Shown: positions 37,075-50,080 of the stretch, one piece after another
Layout: each line of letters opens with the position of its first letter
How positions within the stretch are numbered: the first letter of the stretch is position 1
Made by a program: the position numbers and the translations under genes
From: Cinclus cinclus
Taxonomy: Eukaryota; Chordata; Aves; Passeriformes; Cinclidae
Assembly (NCBI RefSeq): GCF_963662255.1
Contig: NW_026912195.1
Coordinates: 219,001-283,000 of the forward strand
Length of the DNA stretch: 64,000 nucleotides
Direction: 5' to 3'
The notes under the pieces: generated by a model
Told to the model about the DNA's origin: nothing
The model's database searches: none
The model's input: only the letters and a program-made list of their open reading frames with translations

Positions 37075-37928
37075 GTGCCCTACAAAATGACACCTGCCAA
37101 GTGGGCTCTTGAGTTTGGCTTCTTGGGGAAATGTGACTCCTTTCACAACCAACTTGCCTGTGTCCCGTCCCGGGCTTTTGCTACAAAAATTCCATAAGGA
37201 CGAGGATTCCTCCCAGACCAAAGCTGCCCCCTCCTCCAAACCTGGCTGCCATCGGAGGCCCAAACGTGCCCTACAAAATGACATCTGCCAAGTGGGCTCT
37301 TGAGTTTGGCTTCTTGGGTGGAAGTGCCTCCTTTCAAAGCCAACTTGCCTGCGGCCCGTCCTGGGCTTTTGCCTACAAAAATTCCATAAGGACGAGGATT
37401 TCTCCCAGACCAAAGCTGCCCCCTCCTCCAAACCTAGCTGCCATCGGTGGCCCAAACGCGCCCTACAAAATGACATCTGCCAAGTGGGCTCCTGAGTTTG
37501 GCTTCTTGGGGGAAAGTGCCTCCTTTCAAAGCCAACTTGCCTGCAGCCCGTGCTGGGTTTTAGACTACAAAAATTCCATAAGGACGAGGATTTCTCCCAG
37601 ACCAAAGCTGCCCCCTCCTCCAAACCTGGCTGCCATCGGAGGCCCAAACGTGCCCTACAAAATGACATCTGCCAAGTGGGCTCTTCAGTTTGGCTTCTTG
37701 GGTGGAAGTGCCTCCTTTCAAAGCCAACTTGCCTGCGGCCCGTCCTGGGCTTTTGCCTACAAAAATTCCAGAAGGACGAGGATTTCTCCCAGACCAAAGC
37801 TGCCCCCTCCTCCAAACCTGGCTGCCATCGGAGGCCCAAACGCGCCCTACAAAATGACATCTGCCAAGTGGGCTCTTGAGTTTGGCTTCTTGCGGAAAAG
37901 TGCCTCCTTTCAAAGCCAACTTGCCTAA
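37075..37928. repeat. Satellite block shared with 31.4, 33.0 and 40.0 kb
   Basis: A 4-5 monomer run with the 191-bp unit following gggaaatgtgactcc, then tgggtggaag, agctgccatcggtgg, gggttttagactac and tcttcagtttgg. It recurs in the same order at offsets -5681, -4119 and +2930. Local variant: tttcacaacc (37141) shared with 40071. Confidence 0.85.
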
Positions 37929-40858
37929 CTAGCCTGCGGCCCATTCTGGGCTTTTACCTACAAAAATTCCATAAGGACGAGGATTTCTCCCAGAACAAAG
38001 CTGCCCCCTCCTCCAAACCTGGTTGCCATCGGAGGCCCAAACGCGCCCTACAAAATGACATCTGCCAAGTGGGCTCTTGAGTTTGGCTTCTTGGGGGAAA
38101 GTGCCTCCTTTCAAAGCCAACTTGCCTGCGTCCCGTCCTGGGCTTTTGCCTACAAAAATTCCATAAGGACGAGGATTTCTCCCAGACCAAAGCTGCCCCC
38201 TCCTCCAAACCTGGCTGCCATCGGAGGCCCAAACGCGCCCTAGAAAATGACATCTGCATTGTGGGTTCTTGAGTTTGGCTTCTTGGGGAAAAGTGCCTCC
38301 TTTCGGAGCCAACTTGCCTAACTTGCCTGCGGCCCGTCCTGGGCTTTTGAGTACAAAAATTCCATAAGGACGAGGATTTCTCCCAGACCAAAGCTGCCCC
38401 CTCCTCCAAACCTGGCTGCCATCGGAGGCCCAAACGCGCCCTACAAAATGACATCTGCCAAGTGGGCTCTTGAGTTTGGCTTCTTGGGGAAAAGTGCCTC
38501 CTTTCAAAGCCAACTTGCCTAACTTGCCTGCGGCCCGTCCTGGGCTTTTGCCTCCAAAAATTCCAGAAGGACGAGGATTTCTCCCAGGCCAAAGCTGCCC
38601 CCTCCTCCAAACCTGGCTGCCATCGGAGGCCCAAACGTGCCCTACAAAATGACACCTGCCAAGTGGGCTCTTGAGTTTGGCTTCTTGGGGAAAAGTGACT
38701 CCTTTCAAAACCAACTTTCCTGTGTCCCGTCCCGGGCTTTTGCTACAAAAATTCCAGAAGGACGAGGATTTCTCCCAGACCAAAGCTGCCCCCTCCTCCA
38801 AACCTGGCTGCCATCGGAGGCCCAAACGCGCCCCACAAAATGACATCTGCATTGAGAGTTCTTCAGTTTGGCTTCTTGGGGAAAAGTGCCTCCTTTCGGA
38901 GCCAACTTGCCTAACTTGCCTGCGGCCCGTCCTGGGCTTTTGCCTCCAAAAATTCCATAAGGACGAGGATTTCTCCCAGGCCAAAGCTGCCCCCTCCTCC
39001 AAACCTGGCTGCCATCAGAGGCCCAAACGCGCCCTACAAAATGACACCTGCCAAGTGGGCTCTTGAGTTTGGCTTCTTGGGGAAAAGTGACTCCTTTCAA
39101 AACCAACTTGCCTGCGTCCCGTCCTGGGCTTTTGCTACAAAAATTCCATAAGGACGAGGATTTCTCCCAGACCAAAGCTGCCCCCTCCTCCAAACCTGGC
39201 TGCCATCGGAGGCCCAAACGTGCCCTACAAAATGACATCTGCCAAGTGGGCTCTTGAGTTTGGCTTCTTGGGTGGAAGTGCCTCCTTTCAAAGCCAACTT
39301 GCCTGCGGCCCATGCGGGGTTTTGCCTACAAAAATTCCATAAGGACGAGGATTTCTCCCAGACCAAAGCTGCCCCCTCCTCCAAACCTGGCTGCCATCGG
39401 AGGCCCAAACGTGCCCTACAAAATGACATCTGCCAAGTGGGCTCTTGAGTTTGGCTTCTTGGGGGAAAGTCCCTCCTTTCAAAGCCAACTTGCCTGCGTC
39501 CCGTCCTGGGCTTTTGCCTACAAAAATTCCATAAGGACGAGGATTTCTCCCAGACCAAAGCTGCCCCCTCCTCCAAACCTGGCTGCCATCGGAGGCCCAA
39601 ACGCGCCCTAGAAAATGACATCTGCATTGTGGGTTCTTGAGTTTGGCTTCTTGGGGAAAAGTGCCTCCTTTCGGAGCCAACTTGCCTAACTTGCCTGCGG
39701 CCCGTCCTGGGCTTTTGAGTACAAAAATTCCATAAGGACGAGGATTTCTCCCAGACCAAAGCTGCCCCCTCCTCCAAACCTGGCTGCCATCAGAGGCCCA
39801 AACGCGCCCTACAAAATGACATCTGCCAAGTGGGCTCTTGAGTTTGGCTTCTTGGGGAAAAGTGCCTCCTTTCAAAGCCAACTTGCCTAACTTGCCTGCG
39901 GCCCGTCCTGGGCTTTTGCCTCCAAAAATTCCAGAAGGACGAGGATTTCTCCCAGGCCAAAGCTGCCCCCTCCTCCAAACCTGGCTGCCATCGGAGGCCC
40001 AAACGTGCCCTACAAAATGACACCTGCCAAGTGGGCTCTTGAGTTCGGCTTCTTGGGGAAATGTGACTCCTTTCACAACCAACTTGCCTGTGTCCCGTCC
40101 CGGGCTTTTGCTACAAAAATTCCATAAGGACGAGGATTCCTCCCAGACCAAAGCTGCCCCCTCCTCCAAACCTGGCTGCCATCGGAGGCCCAAACGTGCC
40201 CTACAAAATGACATCTGCCAAGTGGGCTCTTGAGTTTGGCTTCTTGGGTGGAAGTGCCTCCTTTCAAAGCCAACTTGCCTGCGGCCCGTCCTGGGCTTTT
40301 GCCTACAAAAATTCCATAAGGACGAGGATTTCTCCCAGACCAAAGCTGCCCCCTCCTCCAAACCTAGCTGCCATCGGTGGCCCAAACGCGCCCTACAAAA
40401 TGACATCTGCCAAGTGGGCTCCTGAGTTTGGCTTCTTGGGGGAAAGTGCCTCCTTTCAAAGCCAACTTGCCTGCAGCCCGTGCTGGGTTTTAGACTACAA
40501 AAATTCCATAAGGACGAGGATTTCTCCCAGACCAAAGCTGCCCCCTCCTCCAAACCTGGCTGCCATCGGAGGCCCAAACGTGCCCTACAAAATGACATCT
40601 GCCAAGTGGGCTCTTCAGTTTGGCTTCTTGGGTGGAAGTGCCTCCTTTCAAAGCCAACTTGCCTGCGGCCCGTCCTGGGCTTTTGCCTACAAAAATTCCA
40701 GAAGGACGAGGATTTCTCCCAGACCAAAGCTGCCCCCTCCTCCAAACCTGGCTGCCATCGGAGGCCCAAACGCGCCCTACAAAATGACATCTGCCAAGTG
40801 GGCTCTTGAGTTTGGCTTCTTGCGGAAAAGTGCCTCCTTTCAAAGCCAACTTGCCTAA
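37929..40858. repeat. 2930-bp higher-order unit, copy 1 (15 monomers)
   Basis: Starts at ctagcctgcggcccattctggg and matches the next copy at offset 2930 for about 2.1 kb (to near 40.02 kb). It looks almost base-for-base identical, including accaactttcc, attgagagttc and the gtccctcc unit. Within it, 38.05-38.65 kb also resembles 39.42-40.02 kb at offset 1368. The unit behaves as a heptamer (1368) plus an octamer (1562). Confidence 0.87.
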
Positions 40859-40984
40859 CTAGCCTGCGGCCCATTCTGGGCTTTTACCTACAAAAATTCC
40901 ATAAGGACGAGGATTTCTCCCAGAACAAAGCTGCCCCCTCCTCCAAACCTGGTTGCCATCGGAGGCCCAAACGCGCCCTACAAA

Positions 40985-42352
40985 ATGACATCTGCCAAGT
41001 GGGCTCTTGAGTTTGGCTTCTTGGGGGAAAGTGCCTCCTTTCAAAGCCAACTTGCCTGCGTCCCGTCCTGGGCTTTTGCCTACAAAAATTCCATAAGGAC
41101 GAGGATTTCTCCCAGACCAAAGCTGCCCCCTCCTCCAAACCTGGCTGCCATCGGAGGCCCAAACGCGCCCTAGAAAATGACATCTGCATTGTGGGTTCTT
41201 GAGTTTGGCTTCTTGGGGAAAAGTGCCTCCTTTCGGAGCCAACTTGCCTAACTTGCCTGCGGCCCGTCCTGGGCTTTTGAGTACAAAAATTCCATAAGGA
41301 CGAGGATTTCTCCCAGACCAAAGCTGCCCCCTCCTCCAAACCTGGCTGCCATCGGAGGCCCAAACGCGCCCTACAAAATGACATCTGCCAAGTGGGCTCT
41401 TGAGTTTGGCTTCTTGGGGAAAAGTGCCTCCTTTCAAAGCCAACTTGCCTAACTTGCCTGCGGCCCGTCCTGGGCTTTTGCCTCCAAAAATTCCAGAAGG
41501 ACGAGGATTTCTCCCAGGCCAAAGCTGCCCCCTCCTCCAAACCTGGCTGCCATCGGAGGCCCAAACGTGCCCTACAAAATGACACCTGCCAAGTGGGCTC
41601 TTGAGTTTGGCTTCTTGGGGAAAAGTGACTCCTTTCAAAACCAACTTTCCTGTGTCCCGTCCCGGGCTTTTGCTACAAAAATTCCAGAAGGACGAGGATT
41701 TCTCCCAGACCAAAGCTGCCCCCTCCTCCAAACCTGGCTGCCATCGGAGGCCCAAACGCGCCCCACAAAATGACATCTGCATTGAGAGTTCTTCAGTTTG
41801 GCTTCTTGGGGAAAAGTGCCTCCTTTCGGAGCCAACTTGCCTAACTTGCCTGCGGCCCGTCCTGGGCTTTTGCCTCCAAAAATTCCATAAGGACGAGGAT
41901 TTCTCCCAGGCCAAAGCTGCCCCCTCCTCCAAACCTGGCTGCCATCAGAGGCCCAAACGCGCCCTACAAAATGACACCTGCCAAGTGGGCTCTTGAGTTT
42001 GGCTTCTTGGGGAAAAGTGACTCCTTTCAAAACCAACTTGCCTGCGTCCCGTCCTGGGCTTTTGCTACAAAAATTCCATAAGGACGAGGATTTCTCCCAG
42101 ACCAAAGCTGCCCCCTCCTCCAAACCTGGCTGCCATCGGAGGCCCAAACGTGCCCTACAAAATGACATCTGCCAAGTGGGCTCTTGAGTTTGGCTTCTTG
42201 GGTGGAAGTGCCTCCTTTCAAAGCCAACTTGCCTGCGGCCCATGCGGGGTTTTGCCTACAAAAATTCCATAAGGACGAGGATTTCTCCCAGACCAAAGCT
42301 GCCCCCTCCTCCAAACCTGGCTGCCATCGGAGGCCCAAACGTGCCCTACAAA
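40985..42352. repeat. 1368-bp heptamer, tandem copy 1
   Basis: Seven monomers from the gggggaaagtgcctcc unit. The order gagtac, cccaggcc, accaactttcc, attgagagttc, 191-bp unit, cccatgcggggttttgcc is repeated in the next 1368 bp. Confidence 0.85.
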
Positions 42353-43720
42353 ATGACATCTGCCAAGTGGGCTCTTGAGTTTGGCTTCTTGGGGGAAAGT
42401 CCCTCCTTTCAAAGCCAACTTGCCTGCGTCCCGTCCTGGGCTTTTGCCTACAAAAATTCCATAAGGACGAGGATTTCTCCCAGACCAAAGCTGCCCCCTC
42501 CTCCAAACCTGGCTGCCATCGGAGGCCCAAACGCGCCCTAGAAAATGACATCTGCATTGTGGGTTCTTGAGTTTGGCTTCTTGGGGAAAAGTGCCTCCTT
42601 TCGGAGCCAACTTGCCTAACTTGCCTGCGGCCCGTCCTGGGCTTTTGAGTACAAAAATTCCATAAGGACGAGGATTTCTCCCAGACCAAAGCTGCCCCCT
42701 CCTCCAAACCTGGCTGCCATCAGAGGCCCAAACGCGCCCTACAAAATGACATCTGCCAAGTGGGCTCTTGAGTTTGGCTTCTTGGGGAAAAGTGCCTCCT
42801 TTCAAAGCCAACTTGCCTAACTTGCCTGCGGCCCGTCCTGGGCTTTTGCCTCCAAAAATTCCAGAAGGACGAGGATTTCTCCCAGGCCAAAGCTGCCCCC
42901 TCCTCCAAACCTGGCTGCCATCGGAGGCCCAAACGTGCCCTACAAAATGACACCTGCCAAGTGGGCTCTTGAGTTTGGCTTCTTGGGGAAAAGTGACTCC
43001 TTTCAAAACCAACTTTCCTGTGTCCCGTCCCGGGCTTTTGCTACAAAAATTCCAGAAGGACGAGGATTTCTCCCAGACCAAAGCTGCCCCCTCCTCCAAA
43101 CCTGGCTGCCATCGGAGGCCCAAACGCGCCCCACAAAATGACATCTGCATTGAGAGTTCTTCAGTTTGGCTTCTTGGGGAAAAGTGCCTCCTTTCGGAGC
43201 CAACTTGCCTAACTTGCCTGCGGCCCGTCCTGGGCTTTTGCCTCCAAAAATTCCATAAGGACGAGGATTTCTCCCAGGCCAAAGCTGCCCCCTCCTCCAA
43301 ACCTGGCTGCCATCAGAGGCCCAAACGCGCCCTACAAAATGACACCTGCCAAGTGGGCTCTTGAGTTTGGCTTCTTGGGGAAAAGTGACTCCTTTCAAAA
43401 CCAACTTGCCTGCGTCCCGTCCTGGGCTTTTGCTACAAAAATTCCATAAGGACGAGGATTTCTCCCAGGCGAAAGCTGCCCCCTCCTCCAAACCTGGCTG
43501 CCATCGGAGGCCCAAACGCGCCCTACAAAATGACATCTGCCAAGTGGGCTCTTGAGTTTGGCTTCTTGGGTGGAAGTGCCTCCTTTCAAAGCCAACTTGC
43601 CTGCGGCCCATGCGGGGTTTTGCCTACAAAAATTCCATAAGGACGAGGATTTCTCCCAGACCAAAGCTGCCCCCTCCTCCAAAACTGGCTGCCATCGGAG
43701 GCCCAAACGTGCCCTACAAA
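42353..43720. repeat. 1368-bp heptamer, tandem copy 2
   Basis: Tracks copy 1 at a 1368-bp offset to about 43.75 kb. Differences include gtccctcc near 42400 versus gtgcctcc, gccatcagagg near 42717 versus gccatcggagg, and cccaggcgaaag near 43466 versus cccagaccaaag. Confidence 0.84.
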
Positions 43721-45300
43721 ATGACATCTGCCAAGTGGGCTCTTCAGTTTGGCTTCTTGGGTGGAAGTGCCTCCTTTCAAAGCCAACTTGCCTGCGGCCC
43801 GTCCTGGGCTTTTGCCTACAAAAATTCCATAAGGACGAGGATTTCTCCCAGACCAAAGCTGCCCCCTCCTCCAAACCTGGCTGCCATCGGAGGCCCAAAC
43901 GCGCCCTACAAAATGACATCTGCCAAGTGGGCTCTTGAGTTTGGCTTCTTGCGGAAAAGTGCCTCCTTTCAAAGCCATCTTGCCTAACTAGCCTGCAGCC
44001 AATTCTGGGCTTTTGCCTACAAAAATTCCATAAGGACGAGGATTTCTCCCAGACCAAAGCTGCCCCCTCCTCCAAACCTAGCTGCCATCGGTGGCCCAAA
44101 CGCGCCCTACAAAATGACATCTGCCAAGTGGGCTCCTGAGTTTGGCTTCTTGGGGGAAAGTGCCTCCTTTCAAAGCCAACTTGCCTGCAGCCCGTGCTGG
44201 GTTTTAGACTACAAAAATTCCATAAGGACGAGGATTTCTCCCAGACCAAAGCTGCCCCCTCCTCCAAACCTGGCTGCCATCGGAGGCCCAAACGTGCCCT
44301 ACAAAATGACATCTGCCAAGTGGGCTCTTCAGTTTGGCTTCTTCGGTGGAAGTGCCTCCTTTCAAAGCCAACTTGCCTGCGGCCCGTCCTGGGCTTTTGC
44401 CTCCAAAAATTCCAGAAGGACGAGGATTTCTCCCAGACCAAAGCTGCCCCCTCCTCCAAACCTGGCTGCCATCGGAGGCCCAAACGCGCCCTACAAAATG
44501 ACATCTGCCAAGTGGGCTCTTGAGTTTGGCTTCTTGCGGAAAAGTGCCTCCTTTCAAAGCCAACTTGCCTAACTAGCCTGCGGCCCATTCTGGGCTTTTA
44601 CCTACAAAAATTCCATAAGGACGAGGATTTCTCCCAGAACAAAGCTGCCCCCTCCTCCAAACCTGGCTGCCATCGGAGGCCCAAACGCGCCCTACAAAAT
44701 GACATCTGCCAAGTGGGCTCTTGAGTTTGGCTTCTTGGGGGAAAGAGCCTCCTTTCAAAGCCAACTTGCCTGCGTCCCGTCCTGGGCTTTTGCCTACAAA
44801 AATTCCATAAGAACGAGGATTTCTCCCAGACCAAAGCTGCCCCCTCCTCCAAACCTGGCTGCCATCGGAGGCCCAAACGCGCCCTAGAAAATGACATCTG
44901 CATTGTGGGTTCTTGAGTTTGGCTTCTTGGGGAAAAGTGCCTCCTTTCGGAGCCAACTTGCCTAACTTGCCTGCGGCCCGTCCTGGGCTTTTGAGTACAA
45001 AAATTCCATAAGGACGAGGATTTCTCCCAGACCAAAGCTGCCCCCTCCTCCAAACCTGGCTGCCATCGGAGGCCCAAACGCGCCCTACAAAATGACATCT
45101 GCCAAGTGGGCTCTTGAGTTTGGCTTCTTGGGGAAAAGTGCCTCCTTTCAAAGCCAACTTGCCTAACTTGCCTGCGGCCCGTCCTGGGCTTTTGCCTCCA
45201 AAAATTCCAGAAGGACGAGGATTTCTCCCAGACCAAAGCTGCCCCCTCCTCCAAACCTGGCTGCCATCGGAGGCCCAAACGTGCCCTACAAAATGACACC
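43721..45300. repeat. Copy of the 35.1-36.7 kb block (offset 8608 bp)
   Basis: Shared markers at constant offset include gccatcttgcc (43976 versus 35368), gcagccaattctggg, ttttacctac and the ataagaacgagg unit (44808 versus 36200). 8608 bp is about 44 monomers. It carries the dimer of 36.27 kb only once. Confidence 0.83.
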
Positions 45301-45959
45301 TGCCAAGTGGGCTCTTGAGTTTGGCTTCTTGGGGAAAAGTGACTCCTTTCAAAACCAACTTGCCTGTGTCCCGTCCCGGGCTTTTGCTACAAAAATTCCA
45401 GAAGGACGAGGATTTCTCCCAGACCAAAGCTGCCCCCTCCTCCAAACCTGGCTGCCATCGGAGGCCCAAACGCGCCCCACAAAATGACATCTGCATTGAG
45501 GGTTCTTCAGTTTGGCTTCTTGGGGAAAAGTGCCTCCTTTCGGAGCCAACTTGCCTAACTTGCCTGCGGCCCGTCCTGGGCTTTTGCCTACAAAAATTCC
45601 ATAAGAACGAGGATTTCTCCCAGACCAAAGCTGCCCCCTCCTCCAAACCTGGCTGCCATCAGAGGCCCAAACGCGCCCTACAAAATGACACCTGCCAAGT
45701 GGGCTCTTGAGTTTGGCTTCTTGGGTGGAAGTGCCTCCTTTCAAAGCCAACTTGCCTGCGGCCCGTCCTGGGCTTTTGCCTACAAAAATTCCATAAGGAC
45801 GAGGATTTCTCCCAGACCAAAGCTGCCCCCTCCTCCAAACCTGGCTGCCATTGGAGGCCCAAACGCGCCCTACAAAATGACATCTGCCAAGTGGGCTCTT
45901 GAGTTTGGCTTCTTGGGGGAAAGTGCCTCCTTTCAAAGCCAACTTGCCTAACTAGCCTG

Positions 45960-46745
45960 CGGCCCGTGCTGGGCTTTAGACTACAAAAATTCCATAAGGA
46001 CGAGGATTTCTCCCAGACCAAAGCTGCCCCCTCCTCCAAACCTGGCTGCCATCAGCGGCCCAAATGCGCCCCACAAAATGACATCTGCCAAGTGGGCTCT
46101 TGAGTTTGGCTTCTTGGGGAAAAGTGCCTCCTTTCGGAGCCAACTTGCCTAACTTGCCTGCGGCCCGTCCTGGGCTTTTGCCTCCAAAAATTCCAGAAGG
46201 ACGAGGATTTCTCCCAGACCAAAGCTGCCCCCTCCTCCAAACCTGGCTGCCATCGGAGGCCCAAACGCGCCCTACAAAATGACACCTGCATTGAGGGTTC
46301 TTGAGTTTGGCTTCCTGGGGAAAAGTGCCTCCTTTCGGAGTCAACTATCCTGCGGCCCATGCAGGGCTTTTGCCTACAAAAATTCCAGAAGGACGAGGAT
46401 TTCTCCCAGACCAAAGCTGCCCCCTCCTCCAAACCTGGCTGCCATCGGAGGCCCAAACGTGCCCTACAAAATGACACCTGCCAAGTGGGCTCTTGAGTTT
46501 GGCTTCTTGGGTGGAAGTGCCTCCTTTCAAAGCCAACTTGCCTGCGGCCCGTCCTGGGCTTTTGCCTACAAAAATTCCATAAGGACGAGGATTTCTCCCA
46601 GACCAAAGCTGCCCCCTCCTCCAAACCTGGCTGCCATCGGAGGCCCAAACGCGCCCTACAAAATGACATCTGCCAAGTGGGCTCTTGAGATTGGCTTCTT
46701 GCGGAAAAGTGCCTCCTTTCAAAGCCAACTTGCCTAACTAGCCTG
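45960..46745. repeat. 786-bp tetramer, tandem copy 1
   Basis: Four monomers from the agactac unit through the aggcctccaaaa/agaagg and attgagggtt units. The next copy follows at offset 786 bp. Variants here are gccatcagcgg and caactatcctgcgg. Confidence 0.8.
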
Positions 46746-47240
46746 CGGCCCGTGCTGGGCTTTAGACTACAAAAATTCCATAAGGACGAGGATTTCTCCC
46801 AGACCAAAACTGCCCCCTCCTCCAAACCTGGCTGCCATCAGAGGCCCAAACGCGCCCCACAAAATGACATCTGCCAAGTGGGCTCTTGAGTTTGGCTTCT
46901 TGGGGAAAAGTGCCTCCTTTCGGAGCCAACTTGCCTAACTTGCCGGCGGCCCGTCCTGGGCTTTTGCCTCCAAAAATTCCAGAAGGACGAGGATTTCTCC
47001 CAGACCAAAGCTGCCCCCTCCTCCAAACCTGGCTGCCATCGGAGGCCCAAACGCGCCCCACAAAATGACACCTGCATTGAGGGTTCTTGAGTTTGGCTTC
47101 CTGGGGAAAAGTGCCTCCTTTCGGAGTCAACTTGCCTGCGGCCCATGCAGAGCTTTTGCCTACAAAAATTCCAGAAGGACGAGGATTTCTCCCAGACCAA
47201 AGCTGCCCCCTCCTCCAAACCTGGCTGCCATCGGAGGCCC
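46746..47240. repeat. 786-bp tetramer, tandem copy 2 (partial match)
   Basis: Follows copy 1 at offset 786 until about 47.24 kb, then diverges (gcgccctac with tgcggaaaag instead of gtgccctac with tgggtggaag). Local variants: accaaaactgcc (46804) and cttgccggcggcccg. Confidence 0.78.
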
Positions 47241-48230
47241 AAACGCGCCCTACAAAATGACATCTGCCAAGTGGGCTCTTGAGTTTGGCTTCTTGCGGAA
47301 AAGTGCCTCCTTTCAAAGCCAACTTGCCTAACTTGCCTGCGGCCCATGCGGGGTTTTGCCTACAAAAATTCCATAAGGACGAGGATTTCTCCCAGACCAA
47401 AGCTGCCCCCTCCTCCAAACCTAGCTGCCATCGGTGGCCCAAACGCGCCCTACAAAATGACATCTGCCAAGTGGGCTCCTGAGTTTGGCTTCTTGGGGGA
47501 AAGTGCCTCCTTTCGGAGCCAACTTGCCTACAGCCTGTGCTGGGCTTTAGACTACAAAAATTCCATAAGGACGAGGATTTCTCCCAGACCAAAGCTGCCC
47601 CCTCCTCCAAACCTGGCTGCCATCGGAGGCCCAAACGCGCCCCACAAAATGACATCTCCATTGAGGGTTCTTGAGTTTGGCTTCTTGGGGAAAAGTGCCT
47701 CCTTTCGGAGCCAACTTGCCTAACTTGCCTGCGGCCCTTCTTGGGCTTTTGCCTCCAAAAATTCCAGAAGGACGAGGATTTCTCCCAGACCAAAGCTGCC
47801 CCCTCCTCCAAACCTGGCTGCCATCGAGGCCCAAACGTGCCCTACAAAATGACACCTGCCAAGTGGGCTCTTGAGTTTGGCTTCTTGGGGAAAAGTGACT
47901 CCTTTCAAAACCAACATGCCTGCGTCCCGTCCCGGGCTTTTGCTACAAAAATTCCATAAGGACGAGGATTTCTCCCAGACCAATGCTGCCCCCTCCTCCA
48001 AACCTGGCTGCCATCGGAGGCCCAAACGCGCCCTACAAAATGACATCTGCCAAGTGGGCTCTTGAGTTTGGCTTCCTGGGGAAAAGTGCCTCCTTTCGGA
48101 GTCAACTTGCCTGCGGCCCATGCAGGGATTTTGCCGACAAAAATTCCATAAGGACGGGGATTTCTCCCAGACCAAAGCTGCCCCCTCCTCCAAACCTAGC
48201 TGCCATCGGTGGCCCAAACGCGCCCTACAA

Positions 48231-50080
48231 AATGACACCTGCCAAGTGGGCTCTTGAGTTTGGCTTCTTGGGGAAAAGTGCCTCCTTTCAAAGCCAACTT
48301 GCCTAACTTGCCTGCGGCCCGTCCTGGGCTTTTGCTACAAAAATTCCATAAGGACGAGGATTTCTCCCAGACCAAAGCTGCCTCCTCCTCCAAACCTGGC
48401 TGCCATCGGAGGCCCAAACGCGCCCTACAAAATGACATCTGCATTGTGGGTTCTTGAGTTTGGCTTCTTGGGGAAAAGTGCCTCCTTTCAAAGCAACTTG
48501 CCTAACTTGCCTGCGGCCTATGCGGGGTTTTTGCCTACAAAAATTCCATAAGGACGAGGATTTCTCCCAGACCAAAGCTGCCCCCTCCTCCAAACCTGGC
48601 TGCCATCAGAGGCCCAAACGCGCCCTACAAAATGACACCTGCCAAGTGGGCTCTTGAGTTTGGCTTCTTGGGGAAAAGTGAGTCCTTTCAAAACCAACTT
48701 GCCTGCGTCCCGTCCCGGGCTTTTGCTAAAAAAATTCCATAAGGACGAGGATTCCTCCCAGACCAAAGCTGCCCCCTCCTCCAAACCTGGCTGCCATCGG
48801 AGGCCCAAACGCGCCCTACAAAATGACATCTGCCAAGTGGGCTCTTGAGTTTGGCTTTCTGGGGAAAAGTGCCTCCTTTCTGAGTCAACTTGCCTGCGGC
48901 CCATGCAGGGCTTTTGCCTACAAAAATTCCATAAGGACGAGGATTTCTCCCAGACCAAAGCTGCCCCCTCCTCCAAACCTGGCTGCCATCGGAGGCCCAA
49001 ACGTGCCCTACAAAATGACATCTGCCAAGTGGGATCTTGAGTTTGGCTTCTTGGGTGAAAGTACCTCATTTCAAAGCCAACTTGCCTGCGGCCCGTCCTG
49101 GGATTTGCCTACAAAAATTCCATAAGGACGAGGATTTCTCCCAGACCAAAGCTGCCCCCTCCTCCAAACCTGGCTGCCATCGGAGGCCCAAACTCGCCCC
49201 ACAAAATGACACCTGCATTGAGGGTTCTTGAGTTTGGCTTCCTGGGGAAAAGTGCCTCCTTTCGGAGTCAACTTGCCTGCGTCCCATGCAGGGCTTTTGC
49301 CTACAAAAATTCCATAAGGACGAGGATTTCTCCCAGACCAAAGCTGCCCCCTCCTCCAAACCTGGCTGCCATCGGAGGCCCAAACGTGCCCTACAAAATG
49401 ACACCTGCCAAGTGGGCTCTTGAGTTTGTCTTCTTGGGTGGAAGTGCCTCCTTTCGGAGCCAACTTGCCTGCGGCCCGTCCTGGGCTTTTGCCTACAAAA
49501 ATTCCATAAGGACGAGGATTTCTCCCAGACCAAAGCTGCCCCCTCCTCCAAACCTGGCTGCCATCGGAGGCCCAAACGCGCCCTACAAAATGACATCTGC
49601 CAAGTGGGCTCTTGAGTTTGGCTTCTTGCGGAAAAGTGCCTCCTTTCAAAGCCAACTTGCCTAACTAGCCTGCGGCCCGTGCTGGGCTTTAGACTACAAA
49701 AATTCCATAAGGACGAGGATTTCTCCCAGACCAAAGCTGCCCCCTCCTCCAAACCTGGCTGCCATCGGAGGCCCAAACGCGCCCCACAAAATGACATCTG
49801 CATTGAGGGTTCTTGAGTTTGGCTTCTTGGGGAAAAGTGCCTCCTTTCAAAGCCAACTTGCCTAACTTGCCTGCGGCCCGTCCTGGGCTTTTGCCTCCAA
49901 AAATTCCAGAAGGACGAGGATTTCTCCCAGGCCAAAGCTGCCCCCTCCTCCAAACCTGGCTGCCATCGGAGGCCCAAACGTGCCCTACAAAATGACATCT
50001 GCCAAGTGGGCTCTTGAGTTTGGCTTCTTGGCTGGAAGTGCCTCCTTTCAAAGCCAACTTGCCTGCAGCCCGTGCTGGGT
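48231..50080. repeat. Satellite block related to 29.7-32.2 kb
   Basis: 48.65-49.66 kb matches 30.07-31.08 kb at offset 18587. It includes the ctgggatttgcc deletion (49099 versus 30512, also 25042), caaactcgcccc and gcgtcccatgcagg. A unit at 48727 has gctaaaaaaattcc, as at 18396. Confidence 0.8.

Larger units (their letters stand above)
40859..43788. repeat. 2930-bp higher-order unit, copy 2
   Basis: Matches copy 1 to about 42.95 kb, then switches to an additional heptamer copy. Markers accaactttcc near 41640 and again near 43008 show the 1368-bp internal duplication. The last about 0.8 kb is not a copy of the end of copy 1. Confidence 0.82.
45301..48230. repeat. Satellite block related to 14.6-17.0 kb
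   Basis: Same order of units as 14.6-17.0 kb, with offsets of 30.3-31.3 kb. The offset change is partly explained by the local 786-bp duplication. Shared private features are the gccatcgaggccc deletion (47820) and aaggacgggg (48150). The unit near 45605 has ataagaacgagg. Confidence 0.78.
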
